Below are positions 25,947 through 34,694 of a DNA stretch of 64,000 nt, one piece after another. How positions within the stretch are numbered: position 1 is the stretch's first letter; the number at the start of each line of letters is the position of its first letter. A model generated the notes under the pieces. The model had not been told where the DNA came from. It saw nothing but the letters and a program-made list of their open reading frames with translations, and made no database searches. Source of the DNA: Salinisphaera hydrothermalis C41B8 (GTDB taxonomy: Bacteria > Pseudomonadota > Gammaproteobacteria > Nevskiales > Salinisphaeraceae). The stretch is taken from NCBI RefSeq assembly GCF_000732535.1, contig NZ_APNK01000012.1, positions 30,548 through 94,547 of the forward strand, read 5' to 3'. The position numbers and the translations under genes are program-made.

Positions 25947-26659
25947 CACGCCCCCCGCTTGGCGGTATGGAAGCCGGCATCGTAACGCTGGCGCAGCCAG
26001 CGTACGGCCAGTTCGGACACACTCGTGATCGCCAGATAACCCAGCCCCACCGGCACCATGAACAGGAACGGCTGATGGGTGGCCTTCGTTGCCTGGTCGG
26101 CAATATGCACCATGTCGGACAGGCCGATGATGGACACGAGCGCCGTCGACTTCAGCAGCACCATCCAGTTGTTGTTAATGCCCGGCAACGCATGGCGCAT
26201 CATCAACGGAAAACGCACCCGTCGAAACGCCAGCCAGCCGCTCATGCCGTAGGCGCGCGCGGCTTCCATCTGGCCGGCATCCACGGCCAGAAACGCACCT
26301 CGGAAGGTTTCGGACATATACGCGCCGTAGATTACGGCGAGCGTAATGACGCCAGCCATGAACGCGTTGACGTTGATGAAGACGTTCGTCCCGAGCCAGC
26401 TGTTGAACTGGTCGACCACCATGTTCACGCCAATCTGGCCGCCGTAGAACAGCAGCATCATCATTACCAGATCCGGCACGCCGCGGATAATCGTGGTGTA
26501 AAGCAGCGCGAATCCGCGTAGCACAGAGGAGCGCGACAACTTGATGCTGGCCACTACCAGCCCGATCATCAACGCCAGCACCAGTGAAAGCACGGCGAGC
26601 TCGGCGGTGAGCAACGCGCCACCGAGCAGCCGCCAGCCGTATCCATGAAAATCAATCAT
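25946..26659 (-). CDS. basic amino-acid ABC transporter permease (HisQ/AotQ-like)
   Basis: 237 residues from MIDFHGYGW. Polar amino-acid permease features: TTIIRGVPDLVMMMLLFYGG and the coupling region AGQMEAARAYGMSGWLAFRRV. About five membrane segments. The start at 26659 lies 10 bp after the ATPase gene; the longer frame to 26722 would overlap the ATPase coding region. Gene order ATPase-permease-permease-binding protein is consistent with one transcript. Confidence 0.9.
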   Translation of the reverse strand: MIDFHGYGWRLLGGALLTAELAVLSLVLALMIGLVVASIKLSRSSVLRGFALLYTTIIRGVPDLVMMMLLFYGGQIGVNMVVDQFNSWLGTNVFINVNAFMAGVITLAVIYGAYMSETFRGAFLAVDAGQMEAARAYGMSGWLAFRRVRFPLMMRHALPGINNNWMVLLKSTALVSIIGLSDMVHIADQATKATHQPFLFMVPVGLGYLAITSVSELAVRWLRQRYDAGFHTAKRGA

Positions 26660-26669
26660 CGGGCGCGAA

Positions 26670-27440
26670 TCAGAATCGGGGGCCCAGGAACTGCTTGAGC
26701 CGCTCCGAGCTGGGATTGCCAAACACGTCCTCGGGCTTGCCGGCTTCTTCCACCCGCCCTTGGTGCAGATAGATCACCTGCGACGATACATCGCGCGCGA
26801 AATCCATCTCATGGGTCACCACGACCATAGTCCGGCCTTCGTCGGCCAGTTCGCGCATGACCTTGAGCACGTCACCGACCAGTTCCGGATCCAGCGCCGA
26901 CGTCGGCTCGTCGAACAACATCACTTCCGGGTCCATGGCCAGCGCGCGAGCGATCGCGCCGCGCTGCTGCTGGCCGCCGGACAGCTGGGCCGGGAAATAA
27001 TCGGCGCGATCGGCCAGTCCCACACGCTCGAGCAGCGCCATGGCGTGTTCGCGCGCTTCTTTCTTCGACTTGCCGAGCACATGCACCGGCGCTTCGATGA
27101 CGTTGCCGATCAGCGTCATGTGGGCCCAGAGATTGAAGCCCTGAAACACCATCGATAGCCGCGCCCGAATGCGCTCGACCTGCTTCCAGTCCGCCGGCTC
27201 GCGCTCGCCGCGTCGGGTCTTGAACTTGACGCTCTCGCCGTGGACCACGATGTCGCCCGCATTCGGGATCTCGAGCAGATTCATGCAGCGCAGAAACGTG
27301 CTCTTGCCCGACCCGGACGCACCGATCAACGAAATAACGTCGCCCTCATGTGCTTCCAGTGAAAGACCTTCGAGCACCGGATTGTCGTTAAAGCTCTTGT
27401 GCAGGTCCCGAACGACCAGCGGTATCGCGTTATCTGCCAT
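26670..27440 (-). CDS. basic amino-acid ABC transporter ATPase (HisP/AotP-like)
   Basis: 256 residues with all ABC motifs: Walker [18 protein letters not shown]-loop in [12 protein letters not shown], signature [16 protein letters not shown], Walker [16 protein letters not shown] and switch His in [11 protein letters not shown]. The insertion [20 protein letters not shown] is typical of the HisP/ArtP group for histidine, lysine, arginine or ornithine. It is the first gene of the importer operon, 152 bp after astE on the same strand. Confidence 0.92.
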   Translation of the reverse strand: MADNAIPLVVRDLHKSFNDNPVLEGLSLEAHEGDVISLIGASGSGKSTFLRCMNLLEIPNAGDIVVHGESVKFKTRRGEREPADWKQVERIRARLSMVFQGFNLWAHMTLIGNVIEAPVHVLGKSKKEAREHAMALLERVGLADRADYFPAQLSGGQQQRGAIARALAMDPEVMLFDEPTSALDPELVGDVLKVMRELADEGRTMVVVTHEMDFARDVSSQVIYLHQGRVEEAGKPEDVFGNPSSERLKQFLGPRF

Positions 27441-27592
27441 GCGCGTTTAGTCGCCCTCGCGGTGCAGCAAACGCGCTAGCGTAGCAGCCGTGTGATCACA
27501 AAGACATCACGCATCGGTCGTATACGCCGGCGTGGCGGCGCCTTCATGCCGCCACCCGGCGCTTGCCGGTCTTGTCCAGACAGGCCGCTGTG

Positions 27593-28669
27593 TTAGCCGC
27601 CAGACGGCGCGCCCGAGGCCTGCGGGCTCGACGCGGACACGGGACGCGCGAGCAAAGCCGCACGCGCGCCGCGCTCCACGTGCGCATTGGGAAATACAAC
27701 ATACACCGGCGCATCGGCGACCACCGTCTCGCCGGCCTCGCCGTCGCGCGCAATCACGACGCCCACCTCAAACGCCGTGAAATTGGCGACATCGTCGTCG
27801 AAACCCAGCGAAAAATCTTCGCTGACGCGGCACAGCTCGTCGACCACGCGGAAGAAGGTTAGCGCCTCCAGCGGCGTTTCGGCCGCGGGCTGCCCGGACA
27901 CGCGCGCAGCCAGCCAATCGGCCATCGACGCCAGCGGCGCCAGATCGTTGCCACCGAATCTTGCGACTCGGCCAAGTTCGAGCGTGAACGCCACCACATG
28001 GTGCACCGCCCGGCTGTAATGCGAAAACGTGGGGCTGGGCGCGTGCTGAGACAGTACCGCCTGCAGACCGGCCGCAGCCATCACGCGCCAGACAGAGGCC
28101 GGCGTTTCGATGTCGGCCAAGGGTTCGACCGCAAACCGTGGATAACGGCTTTCGCGGATCGCGGTGTGCATATCCAGATGCAAGGGCGTCGTACGTTGGT
28201 CCTCGCCTGTGCCTGGGCCGGCATGCGCCGCCCAGAACGCATCCACCGCGTCCATCAACTCGCGGGCGCGAGCGTGTTCGCGCGTGTTGCCGGCCGCGAC
28301 CTCGCGCGTGAAGAGACGGTTCAGATTGGTTTCGATGTAGCGGGTTTCGGCGACGATTGACGCGGGATGCCCCACGATCAGCAAGGTCGGCGCGCCAACC
28401 GTTATGCCACCATCATCCAGATCTCCGGCCAGATGCAACAGCAATTCCAACGGCGCGGTCTCATTGCCGTGGATACCAGCCGAAATAATCGTCGCCGCGG
28501 CATCCGGCACGGGCGCGGCCGGTACCAGTTCGGCGATGCCCGGCCCGCGATCGATAACACGGCCGCCGCCCGCCAGCTCGATCGGCTCATATCGAAACGA
28601 TCGATCGGCCATGGCGGCACTAAGAATGTCGCGCAGGCGGCGCGGCGAGCAGCGTGTTTCATCATCCAT
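27593..28669 (-). CDS. astE: succinylglutamate desuccinylase
   Basis: 358 residues. Catalyses the last AST step, succinylglutamate to glutamate and succinate. Zinc ligands His and Glu are in SAGIHGNETAPLELLL, a later His in LDMHTAIRES, and the general-base Glu in FTLELGRVARFGGND. The long start (28669) is preferred because the first twenty residues (RRLRDILSAA) resemble the usual AstE N-terminus; an internal Met is at 28612. It is the ast gene missing from the cluster at 8.4-15.4 kb. It lies upstream of the basic amino-acid importer on the same strand and may share its regulation. Confidence 0.92.
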   Translation of the reverse strand: MDDETRCSPRRLRDILSAAMADRSFRYEPIELAGGGRVIDRGPGIAELVPAAPVPDAAATIISAGIHGNETAPLELLLHLAGDLDDGGITVGAPTLLIVGHPASIVAETRYIETNLNRLFTREVAAGNTREHARARELMDAVDAFWAAHAGPGTGEDQRTTPLHLDMHTAIRESRYPRFAVEPLADIETPASVWRVMAAAGLQAVLSQHAPSPTFSHYSRAVHHVVAFTLELGRVARFGGNDLAPLASMADWLAARVSGQPAAETPLEALTFFRVVDELCRVSEDFSLGFDDDVANFTAFEVGVVIARDGEAGETVVADAPVYVVFPNAHVERGARAALLARPVSASSPQASGAPSGG

Positions 28670-28824
28670 GATCGCGAGACCCTGTGACTATCGAACGAGG
28701 CAGGCCGCGCCGGACGTTTTCGCCGACATTGGGCAAGACACGAGGCTTGGGCCAATCGAGTCGCTTCGACCCTGGATCGTCGCACGGTCGCCAATACGGC
28801 GCTCGGGCGGCACCTCGACTCGTT

Positions 28825-29298
28825 TCAACCGAAGACGGCGCGCCACAGCCCGACGCACACCACCAGCGCCGCCGCCACGCCCAACAGGATCGCCACTGAC
28901 TCCTTGCCGCGCGAACCCTTGGATTCTCCGGTCACCTCCTCCAGCCAGCGCTGCACGAGCGCCTGGTTACGGCGATTTGCCTTGTAAGCCATGTCGAACA
29001 AATCGCCAGCCACCGGCACCAAGCCGATAACGAAATCCACGCCGACATTGGCGCCCATGCGCACCAGCAGACGCTTGGGTGCGCCAAGACGCACCGCTTC
29101 GCCGATCATCAGGCTGGACAGGGCCAGACCGGCAAAATCGCCGGCGAACGGCACCATGCCGATAATGCCGTCGATGCCGACGCGCTTACCGATGATCGGC
29201 ACGCGAAACGCATCGTCGAGCCAGTACGCCAGCTTCTGGATGCGTGCGAGACTGGCGCGGCGCTTGGCCTGCAGGTCGGGGTTGGCGTGGTCGGTCAT
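28825..29298 (-). CDS. DUF4112 membrane protein
   Basis: 157 residues. The conserved DUF4112 pattern is visible: AYWLDDAFRVPIIGKRVGIDGIIGMVPFAGD, then a matching GVDFVIGLVPVAGDLFDMAYKANRRN. Two amphipathic membrane-associated stretches and a C-terminal membrane helix (about 135-155) are present. The family has no assigned function. It is separated from astE by 155 bp. Confidence 0.88.
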   Translation of the reverse strand: MTDHANPDLQAKRRASLARIQKLAYWLDDAFRVPIIGKRVGIDGIIGMVPFAGDFAGLALSSLMIGEAVRLGAPKRLLVRMGANVGVDFVIGLVPVAGDLFDMAYKANRRNQALVQRWLEEVTGESKGSRGKESVAILLGVAAALVVCVGLWRAVFG

Positions 29299-29383
29299 GG
29301 GCCGGTATGAATAGGCACGTCATTCACGGGTCACTGGCAGTATACGGGAACGAACGCTTTGACCGCGCGACTGCTGGAGGAAC

Positions 29384-30565
29384 ATGAGGATACTGCTGCT
29401 CGCATTGATCCTGGTCGCGGGCTTCGTGGCCTACGCCACGCTCTGGCCGTCGCGATTCGACCCGGTGGCATGGCAGGCGCCGCCGGTGCACGCCCTGGAT
29501 AGCGACACCCGTCCGATGTCGGCGCTCACGCGGCTGGGCATCGGCGCCGGCACCGGCCCGGAAACCGTCGCCATCGGTCCCGAGGGCCGGCTGTACGCCG
29601 GCTATGCCGACGGTACCATTCGTCGTTTCGATGCCGACAAGGCGACCGGCCGCAGCGACGGTCAGGTGTTCGCGACCACCAACGGCCGCCCGCTGGGTCT
29701 GGCGTTCGGCCCGCCGCTGCCGCGCGCCAAGCAGCATCAGCGCCCGGACGGCACGAGCCGAGCTGACCGAACGGTGGCCGATGCCGACAACGCGGCATCC
29801 GGCGATGCATCGCCGGGGTCGCAACGCGCCACGCTGTACGTCGCCGACGCCGATCAGGGCCTGCTTGCAATCAACCGCAAGGGCCAGATCACCGAACTGA
29901 CGAGCAGCGCGAACGGCCGTCCGTTCGGCTTCACCGACGATGTCACCGTCGCGAAAGACGGGCGCGTCTATTTCACCGACGCCAGCAGCCGCTGGCCGCA
30001 TACGGCTTACCGCACTGCCATCCTCGAACATCACGGCGACGGACGGCTGCTGCGCTACGATCCGAAAACCGGCCGCACCGATGTTTTGCTGGACGGCCTG
30101 CAGTTCGCCAACGGCGTGGCCCTCGGGCCCGATGACGCCTATGTCCTGGTCACCGAAACCGGGGCCTACCGCGTGACGCGCTATTGGCTCACCGGTCCGC
30201 ACGCGGGCGCGCACGATGTGTTCATTGACGACCTGCCGGGCTTCCCCGACGGCATCGACGCCGATACCGCGCATCGCGGTTTCTGGATCGCGCTGTTCGC
30301 GCCGCGCAACACGGTGCTGGATTTCGCCGCTCCGTACCCATGGCTGCGCGAAGTCATTCACCGCCTGCCATCTTGGCTCAAGCCGGCGCCAGCGCACGTT
30401 GGCCATATCGTGCATGTCGCCAACAACGGCCACGTCATCAGCCAGCGCATCGACGACCGCAACAATGCCTATGCCCCCATCACGAGCGTGACGCCAGCCG
30501 GCCAGTGGCTTTATCTCGGCAGCCTCGAGACCGATGCTATCGGCCGCGTCCCGGCCCAACCGTGA
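29384..30565 (+). CDS. SMP-30/strictosidine-synthase-like beta-propeller protein
   Basis: 393 residues. A membrane anchor or uncleaved signal (ILLLALILVAGFVAYATLW) precedes a six-bladed propeller. Family signatures are GPETVAIGPEGRLYAG, FTDDVTVAKDGRVYFTDASSRW, LLDGLQFANGVALGPDDAYVLVTE and GFPDGIDAD. An inserted, Asp/Ala-rich segment around residues 108-145 (RADRTVADADNAASGD) is unlike the rest and may be a loop expansion. Relatives include lactonases and arylesterases; the activity here is unknown. Good GGAGGA site. The stop overlaps the next gene (GTGA). Confidence 0.82.
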   Translation: MRILLLALILVAGFVAYATLWPSRFDPVAWQAPPVHALDSDTRPMSALTRLGIGAGTGPETVAIGPEGRLYAGYADGTIRRFDADKATGRSDGQVFATTNGRPLGLAFGPPLPRAKQHQRPDGTSRADRTVADADNAASGDASPGSQRATLYVADADQGLLAINRKGQITELTSSANGRPFGFTDDVTVAKDGRVYFTDASSRWPHTAYRTAILEHHGDGRLLRYDPKTGRTDVLLDGLQFANGVALGPDDAYVLVTETGAYRVTRYWLTGPHAGAHDVFIDDLPGFPDGIDADTAHRGFWIALFAPRNTVLDFAAPYPWLREVIHRLPSWLKPAPAHVGHIVHVANNGHVISQRIDDRNNAYAPITSVTPAGQWLYLGSLETDAIGRVPAQP

Positions 30566-31266
30566 CGGTCGCGCCCCGCCCGCTCAGCGAAGCGCTCGCC
30601 GCGCTCAGCGAGGCCCGCGCGCAGATCGCCGCCCGTGACGATCCGTCGTTTCACCAGCGCCTGTCGGAACTACGGCATTGGCAGTCGGATCACGTCGCGG
30701 CGTTTCACACCGAGCGCGTGGCGGCCTACGACGGCCACGCCCTGCTGCGCTTCCTGACCCGTCGTTTCTATCGCGATGCCGATTGGTCCGAACTCACCGG
30801 ACGCCCGCAGAAAGTGGCGCGGGCGGTGGATCGCATCGTCGATCGCGACCGGCCGCTGGTGATCGCCATCGAGCTGCAGGCCGCGGCCGAGAGCCTGGAT
30901 ATCGCCATGACCGACGCACTGCTGGCCGAGCACGCCACGCTTAACCCGCACAGCTATGTCCGCGCGCTGCGCCGCGTCGGCCGGCGCGAGGCGCGACTGC
31001 AGCAGATTCTGTGGCTGGAGGAGCTGGTGGATCTGGTCGCCGACTATGCCGACAACCGCGCGGCCTGGTGGGCCTTCAAACTCGCCAGCGCCCCGGCGCG
31101 CACCTTCGGCCTGGGCCAAACCTACGACCTGCTCGCCGAGGGCTTTGCCGCCATGCGGGCCACGCGCGACCTAAAGGCCGGCACGCGTGAAGTGATCGCC
31201 GCCCAGCGCGCGCGATTGGAACGCCTGATCGGCGCCGAACTCGAACAAAGCGAGAGCGACCCGTGA
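30562..31266 (+). CDS. FFLEELY-motif-like helical protein
   Basis: 234 residues beginning with GTG at 30562, overlapping the stop of the propeller gene (GTGA), so translation is probably coupled. It is helical and charged, with no signal peptide. The region ALLRFLTRRFYRDADWSEL aligns with where the FFLEELY family has its name motif, and WLEELVDLVADYADN follows later. The name motif itself is diverged (RFLTRRFY). The function of the family is unknown. Confidence 0.7.
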   Translation: MTVAPRPLSEALAALSEARAQIAARDDPSFHQRLSELRHWQSDHVAAFHTERVAAYDGHALLRFLTRRFYRDADWSELTGRPQKVARAVDRIVDRDRPLVIAIELQAAAESLDIAMTDALLAEHATLNPHSYVRALRRVGRREARLQQILWLEELVDLVADYADNRAAWWAFKLASAPARTFGLGQTYDLLAEGFAAMRATRDLKAGTREVIAAQRARLERLIGAELEQSESDP

Positions 31267-31345
31267 CTGGGTTGCGGCTGCCGCTTGTGCCGATTCAGCG
31301 CATCATCGAAACTGCCGGCTCCGCCCAACAAACGACGACGACCCC

Positions 31346-31492
31346 ATGACGATTACCATCAGCAGCGGCCATCTTGCACCCGTCATCTCTCTGGTCGCCG
31401 GCGTCGCGATCCTGCTGGCGCCGCGGCTGCTCAACTACATCGTGGCCGCCTATCTGATCGTCATCGGCGTGCTGGGCATCATGCACTTCTAG
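31346..31492 (+). CDS. small DUF3096 membrane protein
   Basis: 48 residues: MTITISSGHLAPVISLVAGV, then two hydrophobic segments with APRLLNYIVAAYLIVIGVLG and a short HF end. This is the compact DUF3096 pattern (hydrophobic hairpin with PRLLNYIVA). The function is unknown. Its ATG is followed directly by the conserved N-terminus, and it lies 79 bp after the FFLEELY-like gene on the same strand. Confidence 0.82.
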   Translation: MTITISSGHLAPVISLVAGVAILLAPRLLNYIVAAYLIVIGVLGIMHF

Positions 31493-31542
31493 GCAGCGCA
31501 TCGCGCCCCCGGGACCGGGCTACCGTTTCACACGCCTGAAGC

Positions 31543-31809
31543 ACCATCGTGCGTTCCCGGCTTCGTTCGGCGAATAAATCTGTCCACCGATCAACGCAGA
31601 TTCACACAGATGCGGTTGTACTCTTGCGGCGTAGCGGATTCCAGGCGCTAACGCGCAACTGAGTCGGCCGGAACGCCGCCCCCAAAGTCAGCCCGGAGAA
31701 CGAAGCGTCAATAGCGGTTCGCGCCCCCGATCGAACTCGTGCCTCCAAGGATTAACCGCTATCTGCGTGAATCTGTGTCGATCTGCGGATAAACGCCTTA
31801 AGGAACAAA
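31543..31809. repeat. intergenic repeat, copy 1
   Basis: A ~265-bp unit that recurs at 31917-32165 in the same orientation. Shared blocks include GGCTTCGTTCGGCGAATAAA, GATTCACACAGAT, GAGAACGAAGCGTCAAT, CGCGCCCCCGATC and CCTCCAAGGATTAACCGC. The ends are inverted relative to each other: CGCAGATTCACACAGAT near the start mirrors ATCTGCGTGAATCTGTG near the end. No protein is evident. Confidence 0.7.
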
Positions 31810-31916
31810 GGGCCAGTGCCCGCGGCGTCCCCGGGCCAATGCGGTCACGAATCCAGGCCGCCAATAAACGCGAATGACGCGATGGCGGACGAGTCTTTCG
31901 ACCCAATTGGCACTAG

Positions 31917-32165
31917 GCGCCATTGCACTTTCGGGCTTCGTTCGGCGAATAAAGCAGTTCACCGATCAACGCCGATTCACACAGATAAGGTTGTGCTCTC
32001 GTGGGGTAGCGGATTCGAGGCGCTAACCCGCAATTGACCCCGAAGTCAGCGCGGAGAACGAAGCGTCAATGGCCGCTCGCGCCCCCGATCTAGCTCGCGC
32101 CTCCAAGGATTAACCGCCATCTGCGTGATCTGTGTCGATCTGCGGAAACAGCTTAAGGAACGAAG
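31917..32165. repeat. intergenic repeat, copy 2
   Basis: A second copy of the preceding repeat, with many substitutions and short indels but the same block order and the same inverted ends (GATTCACACAGAT against ATCTGCGTGATCTGTG). Together with copy 1 and about 110 bp between them it occupies most of the 794-bp gap between the DUF3096 gene and sufT. I see nothing else in that gap. Confidence 0.7.
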
Positions 32166-32286
32166 AGTCAGGACCGGCGACGCTCCGGAACTAAGCAGGT
32201 CGCGAAACCCCGTCCGCCATTGGCGCCTATTAGGTTCATCGGCGGACCGAGAACATCGAAGACCGACACAGCAGCGCCGGGACACG

Positions 32287-32838
32287 CTAAAGCATGCCCA
32301 CCTGCAGCTTGGCGGCATCGCTCATCATTTCCATGCTCCAGGGCGGGTCGAAAACGAGTTCGACGTTGACCTGGGCCACGGTCGGCACCATCCGCACCTT
32401 CGAGCGGACGTCGTCGACAAGAATATCGCCCATGCCGCAGCCGGGCGCGGTGAGCGTCATGTCGATATCGACCACGCGGTTGTCCGGGTCGGAGTGATCG
32501 AATTCACAGCGATAGACGAGACCCAGATCGACCAGATTGATCGGGATCTCCGGATCGAAAACGGTCTGCATCTGTTCCCACACCATCGCTTCGACATCCT
32601 CGGCGGTGGCGTTTTCCGGCAGCGCCAGCGGTTCCGGCGCTTCCTTGCCGATGGCGTCGGCATTCTCGCCCGCAATGCGGATGAGGTTACCGGCGATATA
32701 CACGGTGAACGAGCCACCCAGGGCCTGGGTAACGTTGCCATGCGTGCCCACCGGGATCTCGACGGTATCGCCGGCCGGGATCAGCACGGCCTCGCAGTCG
32801 CGCGTGAAGGTCACGGGTTCGTTCTGGGGCATTGACAT
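32287..32838 (-). CDS. sufT: Fe-S cluster assembly factor SufT
   Basis: 183 residues from the ATG at 32838, which has GAGG about eight bases upstream. An N-terminal beta-rich region (VLIPAGDTVEIPVGTHGNVT) precedes a MIP18/PaaD (DUF59) domain with VFDPEIPINLVDLGLVY and LTAPGCGMGDILVDDV, including the conserved Cys. SufT assists maturation of iron-sulfur proteins. The other suf genes are not in the window. It is divergent from the CbiX-like gene. Confidence 0.9.
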   Translation of the reverse strand: MSMPQNEPVTFTRDCEAVLIPAGDTVEIPVGTHGNVTQALGGSFTVYIAGNLIRIAGENADAIGKEAPEPLALPENATAEDVEAMVWEQMQTVFDPEIPINLVDLGLVYRCEFDHSDPDNRVVDIDMTLTAPGCGMGDILVDDVRSKVRMVPTVAQVNVELVFDPPWSMEMMSDAAKLQVGML

Positions 32839-32984
32839 TTCGAACCTCGCCAAAAAGGCGGCGTTTGTCGGTCGGGGCGCTATTCTATCAAGGAGGACGC
32901 CGGTGGCGTCTGATAGCATCGATGGATCGCGGAACGAGCCACCGATATTCTCGTGTGGCCGTTCGTTTCATCAGGGTTGATTGC

Positions 32985-33356
32985 ATGATACACGCTTTAC
33001 TGGTGGTGGCCCATGGCAGCCGCCGGGCCGAATCCAACGATGAAGTCCGGGCCCTGACCGATCGCGTCCGCGAAAGCGCCGGCGACCGCTTCGCCGCCAT
33101 CGACTGTGCGTTTCTCGAGCTGGCCCCGCCGAGCATTCCGGACGGCCTGGAACGGCTGATCGAGCGCGGCGCCACGCACGTCACGGTGCTGCCGTATTTT
33201 CTCGCCGCCGGCCGCCATGTCGCCGAGGATATTCCGGCCGAGGTCGAACAGACGCGCACCATGCACCCGAACGTGACCATCGAGATCGCGCCCTATCTCG
33301 GCACATCCGAGGCGATGCCCGGCCTGTTGCTGGAAACGGCCGGCACCCCGGGCTGA
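32985..33356 (+). CDS. CbiX-like sirohydrochlorin chelatase domain protein
   Basis: 123 residues, a single-domain chelatase of the small CbiX size. The N-terminus LLVVAHGSRRAESNDEV carries the catalytic His and the HGS motif; CAFLELAPPSIPDGL and VTVLPYFLAAGRHVAEDIP are the second half of the family pattern, with a possible metal-binding His in GRHV. It could insert Co, Ni or Fe into sirohydrochlorin. A longer frame from 32832 runs back into the sufT promoter region and is rejected. Confidence 0.82.
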   Translation: MIHALLVVAHGSRRAESNDEVRALTDRVRESAGDRFAAIDCAFLELAPPSIPDGLERLIERGATHVTVLPYFLAAGRHVAEDIPAEVEQTRTMHPNVTIEIAPYLGTSEAMPGLLLETAGTPG

Positions 33357-33371
33357 TTGCAGGAGCCGGCC

Positions 33372-33848
33372 ATGACGACAGACATCGCGCGCAAGCCTTT
33401 CAACCCGACTCTGGCCGCCGCTGTCTGCGGCATTCTGGTGGCGCTGACATCGCTTTCCGGCGCGCTCGCGCCGCCCGGCGATTGGTATGCGGCCCTCACC
33501 CAGCCACCCGGCACACCACCCGATGCGGCGTTTCCGATCGTCTGGACCCTGCTGTACATCGCGATGGCCGTGGCCGCATGGCGTGTCTGGCGCGCCCGCG
33601 GGCTCGGACGCGAACTGAGCCTGTTCGTGGTCCAGCTCGCGCTCAACGCGCTTTGGATGCCGGTGGCGTTCGGCGCACATGCGCTGGGCTGGGCGTTGCT
33701 GGTGATTCTGCTGCTCTGGGTGGCGATCGCCGCCACCACGGCGGCGTTCTGGCGCGCTGATCGCATCGCCGGCGCCTTGTTCGCGGTCTATCTGATCTGG
33801 GCCAGCTATGCGCTGTACCTCAACGCCGGCCTGGCCTGGCTAAACTAG
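33372..33848 (+). CDS. tspO: TspO/MBR-family tryptophan-rich membrane protein
   Basis: 158 residues, about five membrane segments. The family signatures are WYAALTQPPGTPPDAAFPIVWTLLY in the first loop and segment 2, and the ALNALWMPVAFGAHALGWAL region later, with many Trp residues. TspO binds porphyrins and affects their handling and stress responses. It lies 15 bp after the CbiX-like gene, and both families deal with tetrapyrroles, so co-function is plausible. Good GGAG site. Confidence 0.88.
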   Translation: MTTDIARKPFNPTLAAAVCGILVALTSLSGALAPPGDWYAALTQPPGTPPDAAFPIVWTLLYIAMAVAAWRVWRARGLGRELSLFVVQLALNALWMPVAFGAHALGWALLVILLLWVAIAATTAAFWRADRIAGALFAVYLIWASYALYLNAGLAWLN

Positions 33849-33850
33849 CC

Positions 33851-34663
33851 ATGGCTCGTTTTTCCGACCAATACGGCCCGTGGGCGCTGATCACCGGCGC
33901 CTCCTCCGGCATTGGCGAGGCATTCGCCCACCAGATCGCCGCGCGCGGCGTGAACGTGGCGCTGGTGGCCCGCCGGGGCGATCGCCTGCAGGCCATTGCC
34001 AACGATATCGAGACCGAAACGAAATCGCGCGCATTGGCGATTGCCGCCGATCTGACCGACGAACACGGCCTGGACACTATCCTCGAAGCACTGGATCTGC
34101 GCCATATCGGCCTGCTGGTGAATAACGCCGGCGCGGGGCAGACCGGGCGCTTCCTCGATCACGCGCTCGACGACGAGCTGGCCACGCTGGCGCTCAATTG
34201 CCGCGCGCCACTCAAGCTCACGCATCACTTCGGCCGGGCCATGCGCGCCGAGGGCCGCGGCGGCATCATCATGCTGGCGTCCATCGCCGGCATTCTCCCT
34301 AGCCCCGAGTTCGCCGGTTATTCCGCGACCAAGGCGTGGAATCGCTTTTTCGGGGAGGCGCTGCATGCCGAACTCGCCGATAGCGGTATCGACGTGGTCT
34401 CGCTCTGCCCCGGTCTGACCCAGAGCGAATTCTTCGACAAGGTGAATTTCGATCCATCGGGCTGGCCCTGGCCACTACGTGCGGGCGCGATCCTGTCGGC
34501 GGACGAGGTTGCACGCGCCGGGCTGCGCGGTCTTGGCCGTACGTCGCAGGTCGTCCCCGGGCTGTCCTATCGCTGGCTGATGCGCGCCGGCCGCATGGCG
34601 CCGAGCGGCATGCCGCCATGGCTGACCGAGCGCGTGATGCGCCTGGCGCTGCCGAAAAAATGA
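33851..34663 (+). CDS. short-chain dehydrogenase/reductase
   Basis: 270 residues. Classical SDR: cofactor motif TGASSGIGEAFA near the N-terminus, NNAGAG, catalytic Ser in MLASIAGI and YSATKAW with Tyr and Lys. Arg residues after the second strand (ARRGDRL) suggest NADP(H). It begins 2 bp after tspO, so it is likely co-transcribed. Substrate unknown. Confidence 0.88.
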   Translation: MARFSDQYGPWALITGASSGIGEAFAHQIAARGVNVALVARRGDRLQAIANDIETETKSRALAIAADLTDEHGLDTILEALDLRHIGLLVNNAGAGQTGRFLDHALDDELATLALNCRAPLKLTHHFGRAMRAEGRGGIIMLASIAGILPSPEFAGYSATKAWNRFFGEALHAELADSGIDVVSLCPGLTQSEFFDKVNFDPSGWPWPLRAGAILSADEVARAGLRGLGRTSQVVPGLSYRWLMRAGRMAPSGMPPWLTERVMRLALPKK

Positions 34664-34694
34664 ATAACGCACTATCAATCCTTCGGAGGAGCTC

